NCBI RefSeq assembly: GCF_019668465.1
Contig: NZ_AP024828.1
Location: 682,001-746,000, forward strand
Source: Mycobacterium senriense
GTDB lineage: Bacteria; Actinomycetota; Actinomycetes; Mycobacteriales; Mycobacteriaceae
Reading direction: 5' to 3'
Length of the DNA stretch: 64,000 nucleotides
The position numbers were made by a program, and so were the translations under genes. The notes beneath the pieces were generated by a model. It did no database searches. It was not told the origin of the DNA and saw nothing but the letters and a program-made list of their open reading frames with translations. How positions within the stretch are numbered: the first letter of the stretch is position 1; every line of letters begins with the position of its first letter. This document shows positions 1-9,724 of the stretch, in pieces.

Positions 1-1
1 C

Positions 2-268
2 TGCACCGAGTACGCGGCGTCCGGCACGGCGGAGGTCGGCGCCAACGCGGTCTCCGCGCTCGAGGGCCGCGGCGCCGCCCTGATCGCCAACCATGGCCTG
101 GTGGCGGTGGGGCCGCGGCCGGACAAGGTTCTGCACATTACCGCGCTGGTCGAGCGGACAGCCCAAATAGTTTGGGGCGCACGCGCTCTCGGCGGGCCAG
201 TGCCGATCCCCGAGGACGTCAACCGCAACTTCGCAGCGGTCTACGGCTACCTGCGCGCCAACACCTGA
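2..268 (+). CDS. fucA: L-fuculose-phosphate aldolase-like class II aldolase, C-terminal part
   Basis: Only the last 88 codons are in the window; the gene runs in from the left edge and ends with TGA at 266-268. The translation carries the class II aldolase/adducin pattern ANHGLVAVG, whose histidine belongs to the zinc site of fuculose/rhamnulose-phosphate aldolases, followed by a helical tail with VERTAQIVWGA. Family members cleave or form a phosphorylated ketose in the cytosol using Zn2+. The position next to the three methyltransferases and sppA matches Rv0727c in M. tuberculosis as I remember it, so fucA is the likely name, but substrate cannot be read from a C-terminus. The 3' end overlaps the convergent alcohol dehydrogenase gene by 22 bp. 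Confidence 0.8.
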   Translation, partial: CTEYAASGTAEVGANAVSALEGRGAALIANHGLVAVGPRPDKVLHITALVERTAQIVWGARALGGPVPIPEDVNRNFAAVYGYLRANT

Positions 269-1497
269 CGCTGGTCGATGCCCACCTTCACCGCGCCGCT
301 GTCGCCCTGATTGGCGAGCGCGTGGAAAGCGTCGCGCCACCGTTCCAGTCGGAAGGTGTGGGTGAGCATGGGGCGCAGGTCCATTCGGCCCGCGGCGGCC
401 AGATCGAGGTAGTGTGCGATGGCGTGCTTGCGCTGCCCGTCCACCTCCTCGATGCCGAAGGCGTTCGAGCCGACGAACGAGAGCTCTTTGAAGTACAGCG
501 GGCTGTCCTCCCACCGGCCCGGGGCGTGAACGCCGGCCTTCACCAACGTGCCTCGCGACCGCAGGACCCGGACGCCGACCTCGAAGGTCTCGGGCTTGCC
601 CACGGTGTCGTAGACGACGTCGACGGCGCCGGGGTGGGCCATCGGCAGACCCTGCAGCGGCTGGCGCAACCGGCCACCGCCCCACGTGACGAGCTCCTCG
701 ATGATGGCCGTACGCGGTTCGTGCGCAAGGATTTTCGCGGCGCCGAACCGTCGGGCCAGCTCGGCCTGCGCGGCGAAGCGCGCCACCACCGCGACGGCCA
801 CGCCGGGATACAGCGCCCGCAGGATCGCAACCGCACACAATCCCAGCGAGCCGGCGCCGTACACCAGCGCGGTGCCCGACCGCGGCGGCGGGTGCCGGGT
901 GATCGAGTGCAGCGACACCGAGAACGGGTCGGCGAACACCGCCATCTCGTCGGGAATCGAGTCCGGCACGGCGAACAGCATGCTGTCGTGTGCCGGCATC
1001 AGTTCGGCGTAGCCGCCCGTCACGTCGGCCGAGACCCCGGTGTGGATGCCCGGCTTGATGTCGCCGTCGGTAAAGCTCCAGCACAGGCTGTAGTCGCCGG
1101 CTTCGCATGCGGGACAAGGCGGTTGGATGCCGCGCGGCCCGCAGGACAGCCACGGGTTGAGCACCACCCGCTCCCCCACACTCAGCCCCCGTGCCGCGGG
1201 GCCCAGCGCCACCACGTCGGCGACCACCTCGTGGCCCATGACTTGCGGGAACGAACAGAACGCGGCCATGGCATTGTCGGTGTCGCCCTCGCCGAAGTCC
1301 AACAGGATCTGCTTGGAATCCGATCCGCAGATGCCAGTCAGCCGCGGCCGGGTGATCACCCAATCCTCTTGCGGCAGTTCCGGATCCGGCAGGTCGCGTA
1401 GGGCGGTCGGGGTGCGCGTCAGGTTCTGGCTCAACGGGTTGGCGTCGTCGGGCACCTCGAAGGGCTCCGGTGGCACGCCGTAGACGAGCGCCTTCAT
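247..1497 (-). CDS. Zinc-dependent alcohol dehydrogenase (MDR family)
   Basis: A 416-residue medium-chain dehydrogenase/reductase. The GroES-like N-terminal domain has the catalytic-zinc motif GICGSD with Cys57, and GHE at 88-90; a structural-zinc lobe is formed by Cys120, Cys128, Cys131 and Cys139. A Rossmann motif VYGAGSLGL near residue 213 binds NAD(P). Length is slightly above the usual 350-400 because of insertions around 60-80 and in the zinc lobe. The start codon overlaps the stop of the upstream SDR gene by 4 bp (ATGA), so the two dehydrogenases are translationally coupled and may act on one pathway. The alcohol or sugar substrate is unknown. The 3' end overlaps the aldolase gene tail-to-tail. 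Confidence 0.85.
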   Translation of the reverse strand: MKALVYGVPPEPFEVPDDANPLSQNLTRTPTALRDLPDPELPQEDWVITRPRLTGICGSDSKQILLDFGEGDTDNAMAAFCSFPQVMGHEVVADVVALGPAARGLSVGERVVLNPWLSCGPRGIQPPCPACEAGDYSLCWSFTDGDIKPGIHTGVSADVTGGYAELMPAHDSMLFAVPDSIPDEMAVFADPFSVSLHSITRHPPPRSGTALVYGAGSLGLCAVAILRALYPGVAVAVVARFAAQAELARRFGAAKILAHEPRTAIIEELVTWGGGRLRQPLQGLPMAHPGAVDVVYDTVGKPETFEVGVRVLRSRGTLVKAGVHAPGRWEDSPLYFKELSFVGSNAFGIEEVDGQRKHAIAHYLDLAAAGRMDLRPMLTHTFRLERWRDAFHALANQGDSGAVKVGIDQRQVLARR

Positions 1498-2282
1498 CGC
1501 GACGCCATCCCGGCGGCGCCGGCGATGAACGCGTCCAGGTCGGCGTTTTTGGCGTCGACTACGGCCTTCATGTCGGGTAAGTAGTGCTCGAAGCGCTCAC
1601 TGTCCAGGGCCGCGATGATGCCGTCGGCCACCACGTCCGCGGCCACCTTGGGTCCCCGGTAGAGCGGTTCCTCGCTGCCCGGGTGGTCCCAGATCTCCGT
1701 ATCGACCGGGCCCGGCTCGATCAGCTTCACCGAGATCGGCGTGTCGTGCAGGTCCACGGCCATTGCCTCACTCCATCCACACAGCGCGAATTTGCTCGCG
1801 CAATAGGCGCTTTCGTGGATTATTCCGAGCCGGCCGCCAACGCTCGACACGTTGACGACCGTGCCCGATCCGCGTGCCAGCATCCGCGGCAACAGCGCCA
1901 GCGTCAGGTGCATCGGGGCGAAGAAGTTGACCCGCATGACCGCTTCGGCCTCGTCCGGGTCCAGCGTGATGACGCTGCGCCGCTTGGGCATCGCGGCGTT
2001 GTTGACCAGCACGTCGACGCCGTCCATCGCATCCCAGGCCCGCAGCGCCAGGTCACCCAGCGCCGCCGTGTCGGCCAGGTCGGCCACCCACATGGCCGAG
2101 TCCGGCGAGGCGCGCCGGCAGTCGGCCAGCACCTCACCAAGCCGATCCCGGCGGCGCGCGATCAGCCCCACCACCGCGCCCCGGGCGGCCAGCCGTCGCG
2201 CCAGGGCCGCGCCCAATCCCGACGAGGCACCCGTGATGAGCACCCGTTTACCCGCCATTCCGGAGGGCGTTGCGTACGCCAT
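1494..2282 (-). CDS. Short-chain dehydrogenase/reductase (SDR)
   Basis: Classical SDR with the cofactor motif TGASSGLG directly after the N-terminus, NNAA in the central sheet, and the catalytic Ser/Tyr/Lys in VSSVGG and YCASK. The open frame extends upstream to 2525, but that stretch mirrors the divergent methyltransferase; the homologous region begins at MAGKR, so ATG at 2282 (262 aa) or 2258 (254 aa) are the realistic starts. The first gene of a two-gene unit with the zinc alcohol dehydrogenase (4 bp overlap). It is divergent from the methyltransferase, with under 100 bp between them containing an AT-rich TTATATT stretch (2332-2338) usable as a -10 on either strand. Substrate unknown. Confidence 0.8.
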   Translation of the reverse strand: MAYATPSGMAGKRVLITGASSGLGAALARRLAARGAVVGLIARRRDRLGEVLADCRRASPDSAMWVADLADTAALGDLALRAWDAMDGVDVLVNNAAMPKRRSVITLDPDEAEAVMRVNFFAPMHLTLALLPRMLARGSGTVVNVSSVGGRLGIIHESAYCASKFALCGWSEAMAVDLHDTPISVKLIEPGPVDTEIWDHPGSEEPLYRGPKVAADVVADGIIAALDSERFEHYLPDMKAVVDAKNADLDAFIAGAAGMASR

Positions 2283-2379
2283 CAGTAAAGGTTGCCGCGA
2301 ATCGCGGGAAGCGTACAGTGGGAGAAGCTTGTTATATTGGCTAAGTATTAGATTGACTACCTCCGATAGGGGCACACGA

Positions 2380-3327
2380 ATGACTTCCACCAGGTACGAA
2401 GGCGACACCTGGGACCTGGCGTCCAGCGTCGGGGTGACCGCGACCATGGTCGCGGCGGCCCGCGCCATGGCCACCCGCGCCGACAAACCGCTGATCAACG
2501 ACCCCTTCGCGGAGCCGCTGGTCAAACTGGTCGGCGTGGACCTGCTCTCCCGGCTGGCCAGCGGCGAGCTGGATCCCGCCGAGCTGAACGATGTTCACGA
2601 CGGTGCGGGGTCGGCCGGGGCGATGTCGCGGATGGCGGACAACATGGCGGTCCGCACCAAGTTCTTCGACGAGTTCTTCCTGGACGCGACGAACGCGGGC
2701 ATCAAGCAGGCGGTGATCCTGGCTTCCGGGCTGGACGCCCGCCCGTACCGGTTGGCGTGGCCGGCCGGCACCGTGGTCTACGAGGTGGACCAACCGCAGG
2801 TCATCGAATTCAAGACCCGATCGCTGGCCGACCTGGGCGCCGCCCCCACCGCCGAGCGGCGGGTGGTGGCTGTCGACCTGCGCGACGACTGGCCCACCGC
2901 GCTGCGCAACGCGGGGTTCGATCCGGCCCAGCCGACCGCGTGGAGCGCCGAGGGCCTGCTCGGCTACCTGCCGCCCGAGGCGCAGGATCGCCTGCTGGAC
3001 ACCATCACCGAGCTCAGCGCGCCGGGCAGCCGGTTGGCCACCGAGAGCGCGCCCAACCCCGAGCCCGGCGACGAGGAGAAGATGAAGGAGCGCATGCAGA
3101 CGATCTCCGAGCGCTGGCGGGCGCACGGTTTCGAGCTGGACATGGCGGGCCTGGTCTACTTCGGTGACCGCAACGAGGCGGCTCCCTACCTGGCCGAGCG
3201 TGGCTGGCAACTGAACAGCGCCAGCATCGGAGAACTGTTCGCGGCCAACGGACTTGATCCCCTTACCGACGACGACATGCGCATGGGCGAGATGCTGTAC
3301 ACCAGCGGCACGCTCGGCGAGAAATAG
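2380..3327 (+). CDS. SAM-dependent methyltransferase, leucine carboxyl methyltransferase-like (first of three)
   Basis: 315 residues of the PF04072/TIGR00027 methyltransferase family, which is expanded in mycobacteria. The SAM-binding loop reads [11 protein letters not shown] (residues 115-125), followed by VYEVDQP (about 133-139), with [11 protein letters not shown] further on. The frame is open far upstream (to 1852), but the family N-terminus is clear at ATG 2380, preceded by an AGGGG ribosome site. It is the first of three tandem paralogues in the same direction, 11 bp and 20 bp apart, probably one transcript. The position matches Rv0726c as remembered. Methyl acceptors are unknown; family resemblance is to protein C-terminal carboxyl methyltransferases and polyketide tailoring enzymes. 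Confidence 0.88.
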   Translation: MTSTRYEGDTWDLASSVGVTATMVAAARAMATRADKPLINDPFAEPLVKLVGVDLLSRLASGELDPAELNDVHDGAGSAGAMSRMADNMAVRTKFFDEFFLDATNAGIKQAVILASGLDARPYRLAWPAGTVVYEVDQPQVIEFKTRSLADLGAAPTAERRVVAVDLRDDWPTALRNAGFDPAQPTAWSAEGLLGYLPPEAQDRLLDTITELSAPGSRLATESAPNPEPGDEEKMKERMQTISERWRAHGFELDMAGLVYFGDRNEAAPYLAERGWQLNSASIGELFAANGLDPLTDDDMRMGEMLYTSGTLGEK

Positions 3328-3338
3328 GAGCCAGGAGG

Positions 3339-4253
3339 ATGACCACCGACGCGGGACGCACCGACGGCGACAGCTGGGGACCGGCACACAGCGTGGGAGC
3401 GACGGCCACCATGGTCGCCGCCTCTCGCGCCGTGGCGTCGCAGGGACCCGATGCTTTGCTTGACGATCCGCTGGCCGACCCGCTGGTGCGTGCCGTCGGG
3501 CTGGACCCGTTCATCCGCATCGTCGACGGCGAGATCGACTTCGAGGACGACCCGCTGTTCAACCGCAAGTCGCGGGCCGAGCAGATCACGGTGCGCACCA
3601 GGTTTTTCGACGACTTCTTCATCGGCGCCACCAAAGACGGTGTGCGGCAGGCGGTAATCCTGGCTTCCGGATTGGACACCAGGGCATACCGATTGCCGTG
3701 GCCGGCCGGCACCGTGGTCTACGAGATCGATCAGCCGGAGGTCATCGCCTTCAAGACCGACACGCTCGCCGCGCTCGGCGCCGCCCCCACCGCCGAGCGC
3801 CGCACCATCAGCATCGACCTGCGCGACGACTGGCCGGCGGCCCTGCGCGAGGGCGGATTTGACGTCTCCCAGCCGACCGCGTGGAGCGCCGAAGGGCTGC
3901 TGCCCTATCTGCCGCCCGAGGCCCAGGACCGGCTGTTCGACAACATCACCGCGCTCAGCGCCCCGGGCAGCCGGTTGGCGACCGAACACGTGCCCGACCC
4001 CAACGCGTTCTCCGACGAGCGCTTGGCGCGCATCTCCGAACGCTGGCAGCGCTTCGGATTCAACCTCAACGCGGCCGACCTGTTCTACCGAGGTGAGCGC
4101 AGCGTCGTGGTCGACTACCTGACCCGTAACGGCTGGCAGGTGACGCCGTCTCCCGCCCGGGAGTTGTACGTCCGCAACGGTTTCGAATTTCCCGAGGACG
4201 AGATGGCGGCCACCTTCGGTGAGATGAGCTACGTCGCCGCCACCCTCAGGTGA
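3339..4253 (+). CDS. SAM-dependent methyltransferase (second tandem paralogue)
   Basis: 304 residues, closely similar to both flanking genes. It keeps the family signatures: the N-terminal [12 protein letters not shown] segment, [29 protein letters not shown] for SAM binding, VYEIDQP, and [19 protein letters not shown]. The start ATG at 3339 follows the preceding stop by 11 bp and has AGGAGG just upstream, a strong ribosome site (GCCAGGAGGATG). It resembles Rv0725c by position. The three copies have diverged mostly in the first 100 residues and the last 60, which in this family form the acceptor pocket, so they may methylate different acceptors. Function beyond methyltransferase is not shown by the sequence. 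Confidence 0.88.
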   Translation: MTTDAGRTDGDSWGPAHSVGATATMVAASRAVASQGPDALLDDPLADPLVRAVGLDPFIRIVDGEIDFEDDPLFNRKSRAEQITVRTRFFDDFFIGATKDGVRQAVILASGLDTRAYRLPWPAGTVVYEIDQPEVIAFKTDTLAALGAAPTAERRTISIDLRDDWPAALREGGFDVSQPTAWSAEGLLPYLPPEAQDRLFDNITALSAPGSRLATEHVPDPNAFSDERLARISERWQRFGFNLNAADLFYRGERSVVVDYLTRNGWQVTPSPARELYVRNGFEFPEDEMAATFGEMSYVAATLR

Positions 4254-4273
4254 CGCTCCGTTAGGGTTCGACT

Positions 4274-5188
4274 ATGTCACGCACTCACGATGATGAGTGG
4301 GATCTGGCGTCCAGCGTCGGCGCGACCGCGACCATGGTCGCGGCCGGGCGTGCGATGGCGACCAAGGATCCCCGCGGTTTGATCAACGATCCGTTCGCCG
4401 AGCCGCTGGTGCGCGCGGTCGGGGTGGACTTCTTCACCAAGATGATGGACGGCGACCTCGACGTGGACGCGATCGAGAATGCCTCGCCGGTGCGCATCCA
4501 GTCGATGGTCAACGGAATGGCCGTGCGCACCAAGTACTTTGATGACTACTTCATCGACTCCACCGGCGGCGGTGTGCGTCAGGTGGTGATCCTGGCCTCC
4601 GGGCTGGACTCGCGCGCCTTCCGGCTGCCCTGGCCGGCCGGCACGGTGGTCTACGAGATCGACCAGCCGCGCGTGATCGAGTTCAAGAGCAACACCCTGG
4701 CCGATGTCGGCGCCGAGCCGACAGCGTCGCGGCGCACCATCCCCATCGATCTGCGTGCGGACTGGCCCGCCGCGCTGAAGGCGGCGGGATTCGACACGAC
4801 GGCGCCGACGGCCTGGCTGGCCGAGGGTCTGCTGATCTACCTGCCGCCCGACGCCCAGGATCGCCTGTTCGACAACATCACCGCGCTCAGCGCACCGGGC
4901 AGCACCATCGCCACCGAATTCGTGCCCGGCATCGTGGATTTCGACGCGGAACGGGTACGCGAGCTGACCGGGTCATTCCGGGAGCACGGCGTCGACATCG
5001 ACATGGCGTCGCTGGTCTACGCCGGCGAACGCAACCACGTCGTCGACTACCTGTCCAGCATCGGGTGGCGACCCGAGGGCATCACCCGAACCGAATTGTT
5101 CGAGCGCAACGGCATCGAGGCGCCTGCCCCGGAGAACGACGACCCGCTCGGCGAGATCATCTTCATCAGCGCCAAGCTGGCGGGCTAG
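4274..5188 (+). CDS. SAM-dependent methyltransferase (third tandem paralogue)
   Basis: 304 residues, same family as the two upstream genes, with [20 protein letters not shown] at the N-terminus, [16 protein letters not shown] and VYEIDQP forming the SAM pocket, and [17 protein letters not shown]. The N-terminal third is nearer to the first paralogue ([15 protein letters not shown]) than to the second, suggesting successive tandem duplication. It ends 51 bp before the convergent sppA gene. No membrane segment or signal peptide is visible, so it is a cytosolic enzyme. Acceptor substrate unknown. Confidence 0.88.
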   Translation: MSRTHDDEWDLASSVGATATMVAAGRAMATKDPRGLINDPFAEPLVRAVGVDFFTKMMDGDLDVDAIENASPVRIQSMVNGMAVRTKYFDDYFIDSTGGGVRQVVILASGLDSRAFRLPWPAGTVVYEIDQPRVIEFKSNTLADVGAEPTASRRTIPIDLRADWPAALKAAGFDTTAPTAWLAEGLLIYLPPDAQDRLFDNITALSAPGSTIATEFVPGIVDFDAERVRELTGSFREHGVDIDMASLVYAGERNHVVDYLSSIGWRPEGITRTELFERNGIEAPAPENDDPLGEIIFISAKLAG

Positions 5189-5239
5189 TAGCGATCGCAA
5201 GCACGGCGTAGCCGGGCGCTGGGGGTCGCCACCATCGGG

Positions 5240-7015
5240 CTAGAGCCGCCAGGGCCCCGGCCACAACGCGCTGGCCCCGGTGTAGGACCTTTCCACGTTG
5301 TCCAGGATGCCGCCGATGGTGCGGCCCAGCAGTGCGCCCAGCGCGTCGGGTACCGACGCGGCGGCCGGTTGCGAGGAGGCCCGTGGCCGCAGCATGTCCA
5401 GCAGCGAGCCGCCCGGGTAGGTCACCACGCGCACGTCGGTGTCCTCGTCAAGTCCGGCAAGGATTTTCGCGCGGCGCAGCGCGGTGCGGAAGCCGCCCAG
5501 TTCGTCGACCAGCCCGCGCTCGCGCGCGTCGGCGCCGGTCCACACCCGGCCCCGGGCAACGCGATCGACGGCCTCGGTGGTCAGGTTGCGGCCGTCGGCG
5601 ACGCGCTCCAGGAAGTCGGCGTACACCAGGTCGGCCTCGGCCTCCCGGTGGGCGCGCTGCTCCGGGGTGAAGGGCGTCTCGATCGACCAGGCATCGGCGT
5701 TAGCGTTGGTGCGCACGCTATCCAGCCCGACGCCGAGGCGCTCCAGCAGATCGCGAATCACCAGCTTGCCGGTGATCACGCCGATCGAACCGGTGATCGT
5801 CGCGGGGCTGGCCACGATCGCGTCGGCGGCCACCGCGATGTAGTAGCCGCCGGACGCGGCGACCGCACCCATCGACGCCACCACCGGCTTGCCTTGCTTG
5901 CGAGCCCTTTTCACTTCGCGCCAGAGGGTTTCGGACGCGGTCACCGAGCCGCCGGGGCTGTTCACTCGGAGCACGATCGCGGACACCGATTCGTCGGCGG
6001 CGGCCTCCCGCAACGCCGGGGCAATGGTGTCGCTGCCGACGGTGGAGGCGCCGAACGGCAAAAACTGCGGTCCGCCACGTCCGTCGACGATCGTGCCGTC
6101 GATGTTGATGACGGCCACCTTCGGCTTGGGGCGGCGTCCGGGAACCGAGGGCACCGGCGGGGTCAGTCGGGGCCGGGCCGCGCCGGCATAACGCGACAGG
6201 TACAGCCGCGGTGGCGTGTTCTCCTCGGAAACATCTTGCACACCAACCAGTTCCGCGATGTAGTCATAGGCTTCGTCCCGGAATCCGATCCGGTCGACCA
6301 GTCCCGACGACACGGCCTCCTCGCGCAACAGCGGGGCCCGGTCGGCCAGCCCGTCGAGCACACCGGCGTCGAGTTTGCGCGAGTCCGCCACGGCCTCCCA
6401 CACCTGCTCCTGCAGGCTTTCCAGCATCCGGGTGACGGCCTCGCGGTGGGCCTCGGTGAAGCCGTATTCGGTGAAACGGTTTGCGGCCGACTTGTATTCG
6501 CCGCGCGCGACGAATTGGGCTTCGATGCCGGCCTTGTCGAACGCGTCACGCAGGAAGGTGGCATTGCTGGCGAAGCCGATCAGCCCGACGCTTCCGGCGG
6601 GCTGCATCCAGACCTCTCCGAACGCCGAAGCCAGGTAGTACGACAACGTGCCCGGGTAGGTCTCGGCCCAGGCCAGTGACGGCTTGACGGCGGTGAACGC
6701 GACGATGGCCTCGCGCAGCTCCTGCACCGCGGCCGACGGCGACGCGCTGAGTTGAACCCGGGCGATCAGCCCGGCCACCCGCGGGTCCTCGGCCGCCCGG
6801 TAGATGGCGGCGACCATGTCGCGCAGCGCGACCGACCGGCTGCCCCCGGTGATGATCGCCAGCGGATCGAAGCCCGACGTCTCCGGCGGCATCGAGCGGA
6901 GGTCCAATTCGAGCACGCAGCCATTGGGCACCCCGTGATGGCGGGCGGTGTCGACCCGGCCGGCGAGGGCCCGAACCTCGCCGACGCCGGGGATCGAAGG
7001 CAGGAAAGCGAACAT
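5240..7015 (-). CDS. sppA: Signal peptide peptidase SppA, protease IV type (67K form)
   Basis: A 591-residue, double-domain member of the S49 serine protease family, which degrades cleaved signal peptides at the membrane. The general-base lysine is Lys175 in RGEYKSA of the first ClpP-like domain and the nucleophile is Ser388 in VAASGGYY of the second, matching the Lys/Ser dyad known from E. coli SppA. NSPGGSV (about 352-358) and GSIGVITG are further family marks. Length equals the long E. coli-type enzyme. No clear N-terminal transmembrane helix is present, unusual for E. coli-type SppA but seen in other actinobacterial copies. A TAGTCT box lies six bases before the ATG, suggesting a leaderless transcript. 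Same position as Rv0724. Confidence 0.92.
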   Translation of the reverse strand: MFAFLPSIPGVGEVRALAGRVDTARHHGVPNGCVLELDLRSMPPETSGFDPLAIITGGSRSVALRDMVAAIYRAAEDPRVAGLIARVQLSASPSAAVQELREAIVAFTAVKPSLAWAETYPGTLSYYLASAFGEVWMQPAGSVGLIGFASNATFLRDAFDKAGIEAQFVARGEYKSAANRFTEYGFTEAHREAVTRMLESLQEQVWEAVADSRKLDAGVLDGLADRAPLLREEAVSSGLVDRIGFRDEAYDYIAELVGVQDVSEENTPPRLYLSRYAGAARPRLTPPVPSVPGRRPKPKVAVINIDGTIVDGRGGPQFLPFGASTVGSDTIAPALREAAADESVSAIVLRVNSPGGSVTASETLWREVKRARKQGKPVVASMGAVAASGGYYIAVAADAIVASPATITGSIGVITGKLVIRDLLERLGVGLDSVRTNANADAWSIETPFTPEQRAHREAEADLVYADFLERVADGRNLTTEAVDRVARGRVWTGADARERGLVDELGGFRTALRRAKILAGLDEDTDVRVVTYPGGSLLDMLRPRASSQPAAASVPDALGALLGRTIGGILDNVERSYTGASALWPGPWRL

Positions 7016-7021
7016 GTCTGC

Positions 7022-7027
7022 AGACTA
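7022..7027 (-). promoter_or_regulatory. Probable -10 box of a leaderless sppA transcript
   Basis: On the minus strand TAGTCT is followed by exactly six bases (GCAGAC) and then the sppA ATG. With a start site about seven bases after the -10, transcription would begin at the A of the ATG. There is no purine-rich ribosome site in the gap, which supports a leaderless mRNA. Confidence 0.5.
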
Positions 7028-7041
7028 CCGATGCGCGGCCG

Positions 7042-7047
7042 TACGGT
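7042..7047 (+). promoter_or_regulatory. Probable -10 box of a leaderless oxidoreductase transcript
   Basis: TACGGT, then six bases (GGTCGG), then the GTG start at 7054. It is the mirror image of the sppA arrangement in the same 38-bp divergent gap. No ribosome site is visible, so leaderless initiation on GTG is the simplest reading. Confidence 0.5.
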
Positions 7048-7053
7048 GGTCGG

Positions 7054-7980
7054 GTGAGGTTTTCCATCGCGATCCCGCAGTTCGACTACGACGGCTTCGA
7101 CGGCGCCGGGTTGCGCGCATTTCTCGCGCGCGCCGAGGAGCTCCGGTTCGAGGGCGGCTGGCTGCTCGAGCAAATCATCGGGCCCGCACCGCTGCTGGCG
7201 CCGCTGGAGCTGCTGGCGTACTGCGCGGCCTGCACCGAGCGGCTGCGCCTGGGCGTCGGGGTCCTGGTCACGTCGTTGCACGATCCGCTGCAGTTGGCCT
7301 CGGCCGCCACCGCCGTCGACCGGCTCAGCCACGGGGGCCTTGACATCGGTGTCGCACCCGGGGGCGGCAGGCGGCAATTCGCGGCCTTCGGTGTGGACAA
7401 GGACACCTTCATCTCGTATTTCACCGAGGGCCTGGAGCTGATGAAGGCGGCGTGGTCCGACGAGCCGCGGGTGACGTTTCACGGCCGGTTCCGCGACGTC
7501 GACGACCTGCCGATCCAGCCCAAGCCGATGCAGCGGCCGCATCCGCCGATCTGGTTCGGGGGCCTCGCACCCAAGGCGCTGGCCCGCGCGGTGCGGCACG
7601 GCGACTCGTTCTTGGGCGCCGGGTCGTCGACCACCGAGGCGTTCGCCGAGGCCGTGACCGTCGTGCGCCGCGAACTCGACGAACAGCAGAAGGACCCCGC
7701 GAATTTCACCATCGGCAAACGGGTGTACCTGATGGTCGACGACGACGCGACCAAAGCCCGGGAGCGTGTGCTCGCCGGGCTGGACCGCATCTACGGAAAG
7801 ATGCCCGGTGTGCAGGACGTACCGGTGTCCGGCACACCCGACGACGTGGCGCGCGGGTTGCGTGAGGTCATCGACGCCGGAGCGCAGATGGTGCTGTTGA
7901 ACCCCGTCGGCACCGATGCCGCCGAAAACCACGAGCAGATGGAACGCCTTGCCGCAGAAGTGATTCCGCAGCTGGATTAG
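7054..7980 (+). CDS. Luciferase-like (LLM class) oxidoreductase, probably F420- or FMN-dependent
   Basis: 308 residues with the bacterial-luciferase TIM-barrel fold: RFSIAIPQFDYDGF at the start, the strand LRLGVGVLVTSLHDPLQLASAATAVDRLS, the glycine loop LDIGVAPGGGRRQF, and the late motif QRPHPPIWFGG. In mycobacteria such proteins mostly use coenzyme F420; FMN cannot be excluded. Substrate unknown. The GTG start is chosen because the protein family starts at this residue and a -10-like box sits six bases upstream. The gene abuts the convergent rplO gene with no gap: its TAG ends at 7980 and the rplO stop begins at 7981, so the two mRNA 3' ends must overlap. Confidence 0.85.
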   Translation: MRFSIAIPQFDYDGFDGAGLRAFLARAEELRFEGGWLLEQIIGPAPLLAPLELLAYCAACTERLRLGVGVLVTSLHDPLQLASAATAVDRLSHGGLDIGVAPGGGRRQFAAFGVDKDTFISYFTEGLELMKAAWSDEPRVTFHGRFRDVDDLPIQPKPMQRPHPPIWFGGLAPKALARAVRHGDSFLGAGSSTTEAFAEAVTVVRRELDEQQKDPANFTIGKRVYLMVDDDATKARERVLAGLDRIYGKMPGVQDVPVSGTPDDVARGLREVIDAGAQMVLLNPVGTDAAENHEQMERLAAEVIPQLD

Positions 7981-8424
7981 CTAGGACAGTTCGGTCGCCG
8001 AACCGCCTGCGGCGGTAATCTTCTCGCGGGCGCTGCCGCTGAACTTGTGCGCGGTCACCTCGACCTTGACCGTCAGCTTGCCGTCGCCGAGGACCTTGAC
8101 CAGCGAGTTGCGGCGAACCGCACCCTTGGCCACCAGCTCGTCCACGCCGATGGAACCGCCCTGCGGGAAAAGCCGATTCAGGTCGCCGACGTTGACGATC
8201 TCGTACTCGGTGCGGAACCGGTTGCGGAAGCCCTTGAGCTTGGGCAGCCGCATGTGGATCGGCATCTGGCCACCCTCGAAGGTCGCCGGCACGTTCTTGC
8301 GTGCCTTGGTGCCCTTGGTACCGCGCCCGGCGGTCTTACCCTTCGAGCCCTCACCGCGACCGACCCGGGTGCGGGCGGTCTTCGAGCCGCGTGCCGGCTT
8401 GAGGTCGTGCAGCTTGATCGTCAT
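7981..8424 (-). CDS. rplO: 50S ribosomal protein L15
   Basis: 147 residues of L15, a 23S rRNA-binding protein of the large subunit. The N-terminus has the typical glycine/arginine-rich stretch ([31 protein letters not shown] shortened here), followed by FEGGQMP and LPKLKGF, all L15 marks. The start overlaps the rpmD stop by four bases (ATGA), showing translational coupling. It is the last gene of the spc-type operon; in many bacteria secY would follow, whereas here the convergent oxidoreductase does, matching the M. tuberculosis arrangement in which secY lies several genes further on. Confidence 0.97.
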   Translation of the reverse strand: MTIKLHDLKPARGSKTARTRVGRGEGSKGKTAGRGTKGTKARKNVPATFEGGQMPIHMRLPKLKGFRNRFRTEYEIVNVGDLNRLFPQGGSIGVDELVAKGAVRRNSLVKVLGDGKLTVKVEVTAHKFSGSAREKITAAGGSATELS

Positions 8425-8606
8425 TTGGTCTCCTCCACCTCAACCAGGTGGCTCACCGCCGCGATCAGTCCGCGGGTCTGTGGATTGTCCTCGCGAACCA
8501 CCGACTGGCGAATCTTCCGCAGACCCAGGGTGCGCAGGGACTCGCGCTGCTTCCAGCGGGCCCCGATGGTGCTGCGCACCTGGGTGATCTTCAGTTGACT
8601 ACTCAT
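8421..8606 (-). CDS. rpmD: 50S ribosomal protein L30
   Basis: 61 residues, normal for bacterial L30. The sequence [11 protein letters not shown] near the start and [25 protein letters not shown] are family hallmarks. L30 sits on the large subunit near the 5S rRNA domain. It overlaps rpsE upstream and rplO downstream by four bases each, so all three are translated in a chain. Confidence 0.97.
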   Translation of the reverse strand: MSSQLKITQVRSTIGARWKQRESLRTLGLRKIRQSVVREDNPQTRGLIAAVSHLVEVEETK

Positions 8607-9277
8607 GGTTGTGCCGTTGCCTCTCGTGCCGCCGCACTGGCCATCGCGTCACTTTCGCGGCGCGCCTTGAGCATTCCGGCCGGCGCAACGTCCTCGATGG
8701 GCAGGCCGCGGCGAGCGGCCACCTCCTCGGGGCGCTGCAGCAGCTTGAGCGCGGCGACGGTCGCGTGCACCACGTTGATCGCGTTGTCGCTACCCAGCGA
8801 CTTGGCCAGGATGTCGTGCACGCCGGCGCATTCCAGCACCGCACGGGCGGCGCCACCGGCGATCACACCGGTACCGGGGCTGGCCGGGCGCAGCAGCACC
8901 ACGCCGGCGGCCGCCTCACCCTGCACCGGATGCGTGATGGTCCCGCGGATCAGCGGCACCCGGAAGAAGCCCTTGCGGGCCTCCTCGACGCCCTTGGCGA
9001 TGGCCGCGGGAACTTCCTTGGCCTTGCCGTAGCCGACACCGACCATGCCGTTGCCGTCGCCGACGATCACCAACGCGGTGAAGCTGAATCGCCGACCACC
9101 CTTGACCACCTTGGAGACACGGTTGATCGCGACAACCCGCTCCAGGTAGTTGCTCTTGTCGCCGTCGCGGTCGCGGCCTCCACGACCGCCGTCGCCACGA
9201 CGACCGCGGCTGTCGCGGTCACCGCGCGAGTCACGGCTGTCGCCGGCGCCTTGTCCGCCGGTCGGCTGCTCCGCCAT
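8603..9277 (-). CDS. rpsE: 30S ribosomal protein S5
   Basis: 224 residues. The S5 core ([19 protein letters not shown] onward, then [10 protein letters not shown] and the [11 protein letters not shown] loop) is preceded by about 50 residues of arginine, glycine and aspartate repeats ([19 protein letters not shown]), an extension seen in mycobacterial S5 but absent from E. coli. The frame is open to 9388, but MAEQP at 9277 is the family start. S5 contributes to translational accuracy and mRNA unwinding at the entry channel. Part of the rplN-rplO operon. Confidence 0.96.
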   Translation of the reverse strand: MAEQPTGGQGAGDSRDSRGDRDSRGRRGDGGRGGRDRDGDKSNYLERVVAINRVSKVVKGGRRFSFTALVIVGDGNGMVGVGYGKAKEVPAAIAKGVEEARKGFFRVPLIRGTITHPVQGEAAAGVVLLRPASPGTGVIAGGAARAVLECAGVHDILAKSLGSDNAINVVHATVAALKLLQRPEEVAARRGLPIEDVAPAGMLKARRESDAMASAAAREATAQP

Positions 9278-9314
9278 TATGCGGTCCTTCCAGTCGTGTT
9301 CAAGCTCTTGTCCA

Positions 9315-9722
9315 TCAGAATTGCAATCCGTTCTCGCGAGCGGCATCGGCCAGCGCCGCGATCCGTCCGCCGTAGGTGTATCCGCCACGGTCGAAGACCA
9401 CGCTGTCGATGCCGGCGGCCTTGGCGCGCTCGGCGATCAGCTGGCCCACCCGCACGCTGCGGGCTTTCTTGTCGCCCTGCAGGCTGCGCACGTCGTCCTC
9501 GATGGACGACGCGGCGGCCACCGTGGTCCCGTTCTCGTCGTTGACCAGCTGCACGTGAATGTGTCGCGAGGACCGGTTGATCACCAGCCGCGGACGCTCC
9601 GGGCTGCCGGCGATCTTCTTGCGCAGACGTGCGTGCCTACGCAGCCGAGAGACGCGCCGAGTCGCGGAAACGCTCTGCCCCAACGGCTTTCGCGTGGCGG
9701 TGTCAGCTTTTGTTTGCGCCAT
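9315..9722 (-). CDS. rplR: 50S ribosomal protein L18
   Basis: 135 residues; L18 binds 5S rRNA in the central protuberance. [21 protein letters not shown] and [13 protein letters not shown] identify the family, and [27 protein letters not shown] is its standard C-terminus. It lies between rplF (2 bp gap) and rpsE (37 bp gap) in the operon. Confidence 0.97.
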   Translation of the reverse strand: MAQTKADTATRKPLGQSVSATRRVSRLRRHARLRKKIAGSPERPRLVINRSSRHIHVQLVNDENGTTVAAASSIEDDVRSLQGDKKARSVRVGQLIAERAKAAGIDSVVFDRGGYTYGGRIAALADAARENGLQF

Positions 9723-9724
9723 GA

